Below, in pieces: positions 59,894 to 64,000 of a stretch of DNA of 64,000 nt. Position 1 is the first letter of the stretch. Each line of letters starts with the position of its first letter. The position numbers and the translations under genes are program-made. Origin of the DNA: Bacteroidales bacterium (GTDB taxonomy: Bacteria > Bacteroidota > Bacteroidia > Bacteroidales > F082). Location: NCBI GenBank assembly GCA_017537965.1, contig JAFYJV010000009.1, positions 19,598-83,597 of the forward strand, in the 5' to 3' direction. The notes beneath the pieces are model-generated. The model was not told the DNA's origin, ran no database searches, and worked only from the letters and a program-made list of their open reading frames with translations.

Positions 59894-61576
59894 TTATTCC
59901 TTCACAAAACGCAATGTCGTGTTGTCACAACGCACCATATAAAGGCCTTCTGACAATTCGCCAATTCCAATTTCCTGGCCGGCACCGACACAAGCCGTCT
60001 TGACCAGCTCGCCCACGATATTGTAAATCTGCACTTCGCTGTCTGCATCAAGGCCTTCGATGCGGATGCTCTCACGAGCGGGATTGGGATAAACAGCAAG
60101 ACTTTCGGCCTCACTTTCTCCCACCCCAATATTGCTTGTGATGTTCACGTCATCGATGCACCAACAGTTTGCGTCTTTGCCTTGGTATAAGAAGCCGATG
60201 GCGACAAGTTGCCCTTGATAGTCGGAAAGGTCGATGGTAACGGTCTTCCATTCATTTACAGGATCATTTTGCACCCACACCTCGTGTTCAGAATCCTCGT
60301 TACCCACCCATACGGCTTCATGATAATAGTCGGGAACATACTTCTCGAAGCTCTTGAAAGTCAATGTAATATTGCAATCTGATGGAAGTTGGATGAAAGG
60401 ACTGATGAGCCAGCCTTCCTGGTCAAATTCACTATTGTATCCATGCCAAGCAAAGTGTTCACCTGAGGCGGGCTCGACATCCTGATTTATGCCACCCCTG
60501 TGCCAATAGGAGGCCTCAACTCCGTTACTCTGGTCATCGTCGCGAACATGCCAACAAGTCCAATCGGTGGCTCCCGTCTCGAAGCCTTCGTAGAAAGGCA
60601 GAGAGCGCGAGGTTTCATCTTGGCAGGAGAGGTCGATAGAGATACCTTCCAGCATTTCGCATCCATCAATTTCGTAGAGCGACGCACCGTCTTTCCAGAC
60701 TTGGCCACGGTCATTTTCATTATATCCTACATAGAAGACACCCTCGCTATTGGCCTCGATGTTCATAGCATAATAACAGTCATACAGCTTCTCTCCGTTT
60801 TTCCAAACCCTGTCGGTGCCATCATCATAATCGGTGCCTGTAACATAAACGTCGCCTGCATCGATACTGATATAATATGCGCCACCGTTGGTGGTTAGGG
60901 TGCAAAGTTCGTATCCATTCTTGTAGACCACGCCGTGATTGGTGCTGAAATCAGTGGCTGCACAATAAACATCACCGTTATAGAAAGCCATGGCTTCGAG
61001 AATGATGTCTTCACCGAAACTATATGACTCACCGATGGAATTCCATACCATTCCCACATCAACCCCAGAGATCGTCTCATAACCACATGCAAGGATAAGA
61101 CCGTCCACGATCAAGGCATCAAAAACATAACCAGGGTTTCCTTCGGTGTCAAAGACAATGTAAGGATTGGAATCGTCGTTTCGCCATATTGCAGGTCTCT
61201 GAACGTCATCAACGAGTACGGTACCTGCGGCATAAAGGTCGTTGCCATCGGTAAACAGGCGGGAGATGTAACCTCCGGAGCCTAAGGGAGTGCTCAGGTA
61301 ACGACTGTCGTTCTTGAATACATCGCCGTAGTCATATCCAATACTGTAACAGTTGTCCACCCAAAAGACATTACCGTCAATGAAAAGCACATCAGAGGAT
61401 GAATGACTCTTTGTGGGATCGTTACCTGTATAATAGAGCAACTCTCCGTTCTTGTAAACAGCGGCATTCATTGTATTATGACCGTTGTAGTAATAACCAG
61501 AAGTGTACACATCTTGCGCAACACTCATGCCGGCAAACGCCATCACCGACAGGATAAGAAGTAATGATTTTTTCAT
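59894..61576 (-). CDS. T9SS-secreted protein with propeller-like repeats and a cleaved-adhesin-like domain
   Basis: The 560-residue secreted protein begins with signal peptide MKKSLLLILSVMAFAGMSVAQ. Residues 22-320 are repeats with VWKNGE-like turns (AVYKNGELLYYTGND, RVWKNGEKLYDCYYAM, QVWKDGASLYEIDG), suggesting a beta-propeller. Residues 330-475 form a choice-of-anchor/cleaved-adhesin-like sandwich (LPFYEGFETGATDWTCWHVRDDD...GWLISPFIQLP...VTIDLSDYQGQLVAIGF). The last 80 residues are a type A T9SS sorting domain (LAVYPNPARESIRIEG, VQIYNIVGELVKT, LYMVRC). It probably sits on the surface. No enzyme motif is seen. Confidence 0.85.
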   Translation of the reverse strand: MKKSLLLILSVMAFAGMSVAQDVYTSGYYYNGHNTMNAAVYKNGELLYYTGNDPTKSHSSSDVLFIDGNVFWVDNCYSIGYDYGDVFKNDSRYLSTPLGSGGYISRLFTDGNDLYAAGTVLVDDVQRPAIWRNDDSNPYIVFDTEGNPGYVFDALIVDGLILACGYETISGVDVGMVWNSIGESYSFGEDIILEAMAFYNGDVYCAATDFSTNHGVVYKNGYELCTLTTNGGAYYISIDAGDVYVTGTDYDDGTDRVWKNGEKLYDCYYAMNIEANSEGVFYVGYNENDRGQVWKDGASLYEIDGCEMLEGISIDLSCQDETSRSLPFYEGFETGATDWTCWHVRDDDQSNGVEASYWHRGGINQDVEPASGEHFAWHGYNSEFDQEGWLISPFIQLPSDCNITLTFKSFEKYVPDYYHEAVWVGNEDSEHEVWVQNDPVNEWKTVTIDLSDYQGQLVAIGFLYQGKDANCWCIDDVNITSNIGVGESEAESLAVYPNPARESIRIEGLDADSEVQIYNIVGELVKTACVGAGQEIGIGELSEGLYMVRCDNTTLRFVKE

Positions 61577-61610
61577 AATGATTCTTTTTTGATAAAAACT
61601 GATTTGGCTG

Positions 61611-61618
61611 TAAAGATA
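61611..61618 (-). promoter_or_regulatory. -7-like element TATCTTTA of the T9SS protein gene
   Basis: TATCTTTA on the minus strand differs from TAnnTTTG at the last base. It is 34 bases before the ATG and overlaps the upstream region of the rubredoxin promoter. Confidence 0.35.
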
Positions 61619-61625
61619 AAGATTT

Positions 61626-61656
61626 TTTGTTGATTACAAAAAAAAACATATCTTTG
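61626..61656 (+). promoter_or_regulatory. Full Bacteroidetes promoter of the rubredoxin operon
   Basis: TTTG at 61626-61629 and TATCTTTG at 61649-61656 are separated by 19 bases, a complete TTTG-N19-TAnnTTTG promoter. The leader to the rubredoxin ATG is about 40 bases. Confidence 0.75.
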
Positions 61657-61702
61657 TGACTCAAATAAAAACTTCTAATATTTTAAAACTAAACTCAATC
61701 TT

Positions 61703-61864
61703 ATGAAAAAATACGTTTGCGACGTCTGTGGTTACATCTATGACCCAGAGAAAGGCGATCCCGACAGCGGCATCGCTCCCGGCACCCCATTCGAAGAGAT
61801 CCCTGACAGCTGGAGCTGCCCACTTTGCGGCATCGGCAAGGATAGTTTTTCTGTGATGGAATAA
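61703..61864 (+). CDS. Rubredoxin
   Basis: This 53-residue electron carrier contains one Fe bound by four cysteines: [17 protein letters not shown] (C-x2-C) and [11 protein letters not shown] (C-x2-C), the classical rubredoxin pattern, with the [12 protein letters not shown] loop between. It is complete, starting with ATG at 61703-61705. Its stop overlaps the next start by one base (TAATG), so it is translated with the Hrb-like gene. It passes electrons to the flavodiiron protein in the same operon, used by anaerobes to remove oxygen or NO. A strong promoter precedes it. Confidence 0.94.
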   Translation: MKKYVCDVCGYIYDPEKGDPDSGIAPGTPFEEIPDSWSCPLCGIGKDSFSVME

Positions 61865-62487
61865 TGGACACCAAAGCCTTATTCAACATTGGTTACGGGC
61901 TTTATGTCCTAACCACCAACTACGATAACATTGACAACGGCTGCATCGTGAATACGGTGACCCAAGTCACCAGCAACCCGTTGCAGGTATCTGTTACGGT
62001 CAACAAAGGCAACTATACGCACGACCTTATCAAGGATTCGTGTGTGTTCAATGTCAACATGCTTACCATCGAAACGCCAATGAAGGTCTTTGAACACTTC
62101 GGATTCCAATCAGGCCGAAAGGTGAACAAGTTTGCCGACTGTGAGACAGAGCACCGCGCCGTAAACCATGTACTCTATCTTCCCAAGTACGCCAACGCCT
62201 TCCTGGCTTGCCGTGTCAACAAAAGCATCGACTTCGGCACGCACACCATGTTCATCGCAGATGTACTTGATGCCCAAGTGTTGTCAGACAAGCCATCTGT
62301 GACTTACGACTACTACCAAAAGAACATCAAGCCCAAGCCACAGCCTCAGGCCGAGAAGCCCAAAGACGGCAAACGCCGCTGGGAATGCAAGGTATGCGGC
62401 TATGTTTATGAAGGGGATTCCCTCCCCGACGACTTCGTGTGTCCATTGTGCAAACATGGTGTGGAGGATTTTGAGGAGGTTTTTTAG
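61864..62487 (+). CDS. hrb: Flavin reductase-rubredoxin fusion (Hrb, high-molecular-weight rubredoxin)
   Basis: The 207-residue protein joins an FMN-binding flavin reductase domain (residues 1-150; FNIGYGLYVLTTNYDNIDNGCIVNTVTQVTSNPLQVSVTVNK, with LIKDSCVFNVNML and CETEHRAVNHVLYLP) to a C-terminal rubredoxin (WECKVCGYVYEGDSLPDDFVCPLCKHG), via a KPKPQPQAEKPK linker. This is the layout of Moorella Hrb, which reduces FprA with NADH. Both rubredoxin cysteine pairs are present. It overlaps the rubredoxin gene by one base and precedes fprA. The stop is TAG, followed by an imperfect REP-like palindrome. Confidence 0.9.
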   Translation: MDTKALFNIGYGLYVLTTNYDNIDNGCIVNTVTQVTSNPLQVSVTVNKGNYTHDLIKDSCVFNVNMLTIETPMKVFEHFGFQSGRKVNKFADCETEHRAVNHVLYLPKYANAFLACRVNKSIDFGTHTMFIADVLDAQVLSDKPSVTYDYYQKNIKPKPQPQAEKPKDGKRRWECKVCGYVYEGDSLPDDFVCPLCKHGVEDFEEVF

Positions 62488-62491
62488 CTAA

Positions 62492-62515
62492 AGAGACGTG
62501 CCTCGGCCCGTCTCT
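62492..62515. repeat. Imperfect 24-bp REP-like palindrome
   Basis: AGAGACG and CGTCTCT flank an inner GCC/GGC pair with two mismatched bases. It shares its outer arms with the perfect palindrome at 28716-28743. It lies inside the operon, five bases after the hrb stop. Confidence 0.65.
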
Positions 62516-62545
62516 GCAAAATAATACGACAACAAACAACGAACC

Positions 62546-62570
62546 TGGAACGCCGTGTCATAACGTTCCA
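62546..62570 (+). promoter_or_regulatory. Inverted repeat TGGAACG-N11-CGTTCCA before fprA
   Basis: Seven-base arms with an 11-base spacer stand 12 bases before the fprA ATG. It may be an operator or a structured leader. No -7 element is evident between hrb and fprA, so read-through from the rubredoxin promoter is likely. Confidence 0.4.
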
Positions 62571-62582
62571 ATAGAGAATGAT

Positions 62583-63782
62583 ATGAAGCAAATCAACCTT
62601 ATTGATAACATCTACTACGTCGGCGTCAACGACCGTCGTAGCGACCGTTTTGAGAACCATATCGAACTGCCCAACGGGGTTTCGTACAACTCCTACCTCA
62701 TCGTGGACGAAAAGGTCGCCCTCATCGACCCTGTAGAAGCAGGTTTCATCGAGGAATACCTTTTCAAGGTGAAGTCCGTTTTGAAAGGCCGCAAGGTCGA
62801 TTACCTTATTATTAATCACGACGAGCCCGACCACAGCAGCAGCATTGCCGCCGTATTACGTGAATGGCCCGAGATACAGGTGGTGGGCAATGCCAAGACC
62901 TTCGCGCCTTTGGAAGCTTTCTACGGCCCCATCGAAAACAAAAAAATCGTGGCCGAGGGGGAAACCTTGAACTTGGGGACCCATGTCTTGCAGTTTTTCA
63001 TGGTGCCCATGGTTCACTGGCCTGAATCGATGGTGACCTATGAACAAACCAGCGGCATCGTGTTCAGCAACGATGCTTTTGGTGGCTTCGGCGTGCTCAA
63101 CGGCGGCATCTTCGACGACCAAGTCAACCTCGCTTGCTATGAAGACGACATGCGCCGTTACTATGCCAACATCGTCGGCAAGGTAGCCATGCAAGCCTTG
63201 AAAGCCATCGAGAAACTCGGAGGGTTGAATCTTAAGATGATTGCCCCGTCACATGGACTGGTCTGGCGCAGCAACCTTGACTGGGTTATAGGTAAATACA
63301 CCCAATGGAGCAAGCATGACGGCGAGGAAGGTATTGTCATCGTTTACGGTTCAATGCATGGCAACACCGGCGTGATGGCCGACATCGTGGCACGTGGCGC
63401 CGCTGAGGCTGGCATCAAAGAGGTAAAGGTCTATGACGTTGCCAAGACCGAGGTCAGCTTCATCATGAGCGACATCTGGAAATACAAAGGCGTCATCCTC
63501 GGGGCCTGTGCCCATTATGCAAACATGTTTCCCAACATGACCCTTTTAACTCACGAGATCAATGAGTTCAAGCCGAAGAACAAATGCTATGGTCTCTTTG
63601 GCGGCATGAGCTGGAGTGGCGGCGGTGTTAAAACCCTTGCCAAGTGTGCCGAAGAAGGTCAGTGGAACCTCGTTGCCGAGAGTGTCGAAGTAAAAGGAGC
63701 TCCCATTCGCGAAGAAGACTGGGACAAACTCTATGAACTCGGCAAGTCCGTGGCAGTTGCGGTGAAATCAACGACTTTATAA
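62583..63782 (+). CDS. fprA: Flavodiiron protein (A-type flavoprotein, FprA)
   Basis: The 399-residue enzyme reduces oxygen to water or NO to N2O with electrons from rubredoxin/Hrb. The metallo-beta-lactamase-like half carries all diiron ligands: His79, Glu81, Asp83 and His84 (NHDEPDH), His145 (MVHWPES), Asp164 (FSNDAFG) and His224 (PSHGLVW). The flavodoxin half begins about residue 250 with VYGSMHGNTGVMADI binding FMN and has LGACAHYANMFPNM and LFGGMSWSGGG. Length fits a two-domain FprA. It is the third gene in the rubredoxin operon, ending at a strong terminator. Confidence 0.95.
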   Translation: MKQINLIDNIYYVGVNDRRSDRFENHIELPNGVSYNSYLIVDEKVALIDPVEAGFIEEYLFKVKSVLKGRKVDYLIINHDEPDHSSSIAAVLREWPEIQVVGNAKTFAPLEAFYGPIENKKIVAEGETLNLGTHVLQFFMVPMVHWPESMVTYEQTSGIVFSNDAFGGFGVLNGGIFDDQVNLACYEDDMRRYYANIVGKVAMQALKAIEKLGGLNLKMIAPSHGLVWRSNLDWVIGKYTQWSKHDGEEGIVIVYGSMHGNTGVMADIVARGAAEAGIKEVKVYDVAKTEVSFIMSDIWKYKGVILGACAHYANMFPNMTLLTHEINEFKPKNKCYGLFGGMSWSGGGVKTLAKCAEEGQWNLVAESVEVKGAPIREEDWDKLYELGKSVAVAVKSTTL

Positions 63783-63792
63783 TTTATTAGAC

Positions 63793-63826
63793 AAAAAGCC
63801 CCGCCCTCTTGAGGGCGGGGCTTTTT
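63793..63826 (+). terminator. Intrinsic terminator after fprA
   Basis: A perfect 16-bp stem AAAAAGCCCCGCCCTC / GAGGGCGGGGCTTTTT with a 2-base loop (or 15 bp with a 4-base loop). A-run and T-run on the two sides make it bidirectional, serving also the convergent T9SS gene. Confidence 0.95.
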
Positions 63827-63847
63827 GAATCATTTCTTTCCAACAAG

Positions 63848-64000
63848 TCACTTCACTACGAGTTTAACGAAGTCCACGTTGCCGTTGCGGTCGGTGACCT
63901 TGACGGTGTACATGCCTGTGGTGTGGAGTCCTTCGAGTTCGCTGTTGCCGTTGAGCTGGAACGATCCGACGAGGGCGCCGAGGGCGTTATAGACCTCGAC
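63848..64000 (-). CDS. C-terminal part of a T9SS-sorted protein (5' end outside window)
   Basis: Only the last 50 residues are visible, reading leftward to a TGA at 63848-63850. They form the end of a type A T9SS sorting domain: VEVYNALGALVGSFQLNG, LEGLHTTGMYTVKVTD, and the final strand VDFVKLVVK. The rest of the gene lies beyond base 64000. It converges on fprA across the bidirectional terminator. The cargo domain is unknown. Confidence 0.8.
   Translation of the reverse strand, partial: VEVYNALGALVGSFQLNGNSELEGLHTTGMYTVKVTDRNGNVDFVKLVVK

Noticed and set aside
1-64000. Genomic island or prophage signs
   Set aside because: No integrase, transposase, phage gene, tRNA-flanked repeat or obvious composition break was found; gene content is housekeeping and envelope.

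Overview
The window is a 64 kb piece of a chromosome from an anaerobic member of the Bacteroidota, most likely an uncultured gut- or rumen-type Bacteroidales. Four things point there. At least 20 genes are preceded by the Bacteroidetes -7 element TAnnTTTG, with short leaders and no Shine-Dalgarno. Three proteins carry or end in type IX secretion (T9SS) sorting domains. There are Bacteroidetes-specific families (DUF6427, DUF3784, PorT-like barrel, MORN lipoproteins). Finally, there is an oxygen-defence set (rubredoxin, Hrb, flavodiiron FprA) typical of strict anaerobes. The region is core chromosome: no integrase, IS element, CRISPR array, rRNA or tRNA gene was found.

Layout. 1-6.4 kb: outer-membrane barrel (cut by the window edge), lipoprotein and a 1,638-residue T9SS-secreted protein built from about twelve C-x-G Ig-like modules. 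6.4-13.2 kb (minus): Nudix hydrolase, gdhA, a MORN lipoprotein, a LysM/periplasmic-binding protein and guaA. 13.2-18.3 kb (plus): ychF, GxxExxY nuclease-like protein, idi, then a porin, a YeiH transporter and a small membrane protein behind a candidate operator. 18.3-29.6 kb: trmH-like methyltransferase, TPR protein, fmt, HU, recQ, typA, LEA-type lipoprotein, gcvP, OB-like lipoprotein, S4 protein. 29.6-31.6 kb: rpsA, interrupted by an in-frame amber codon. 31.9-36.7 kb: DUF5618-like gene, then a five-gene operon SPFH / DUF3784-PH / CPBP protease / 57-residue ribbon-helix-helix / alpha-beta hydrolase. 36.8-41 kb: M48 lipoprotein, murL-murD pair, YqgE. 41-53.5 kb (minus): ahcY, glycosyltransferase, purD, DUF6427, rnhB, then DUF3352-like lipoprotein, thioredoxin-like protein and a GH3/beta-lactamase fusion. 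53.5-59.9 kb: TonB receptor, MORN protein, small acidic protein, fused NfnAB-type oxidoreductase, DEDDh exonuclease. 59.9-64 kb: T9SS protein, rubredoxin-Hrb-FprA, and the C-terminus of another T9SS protein.

How it fits together. Cell-wall functions recur: murL and a MurD of the GTKGKST type make the D-Glu step by epimerising a nucleotide precursor, the GH3/beta-lactamase fusion remodels or recycles peptidoglycan, and the LysM protein binds it. Redox functions also recur: gdhA, NfnAB-like NAD(P)H/ferredoxin exchange, and the rubredoxin-Hrb-FprA chain that reduces oxygen or NO. The most unusual direct observations are the amber codon in rpsA, a family of 7-bp-periodic repeats in at least eight intergenic sites, a perfect 18-bp palindrome before the porin operon, REP-like palindromes, and the uncharacterised SPFH/PH/CPBP/RHH/hydrolase operon.

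Limits. Family assignments rest on reading motifs and lengths by eye; no database search, structure prediction or read data was available.
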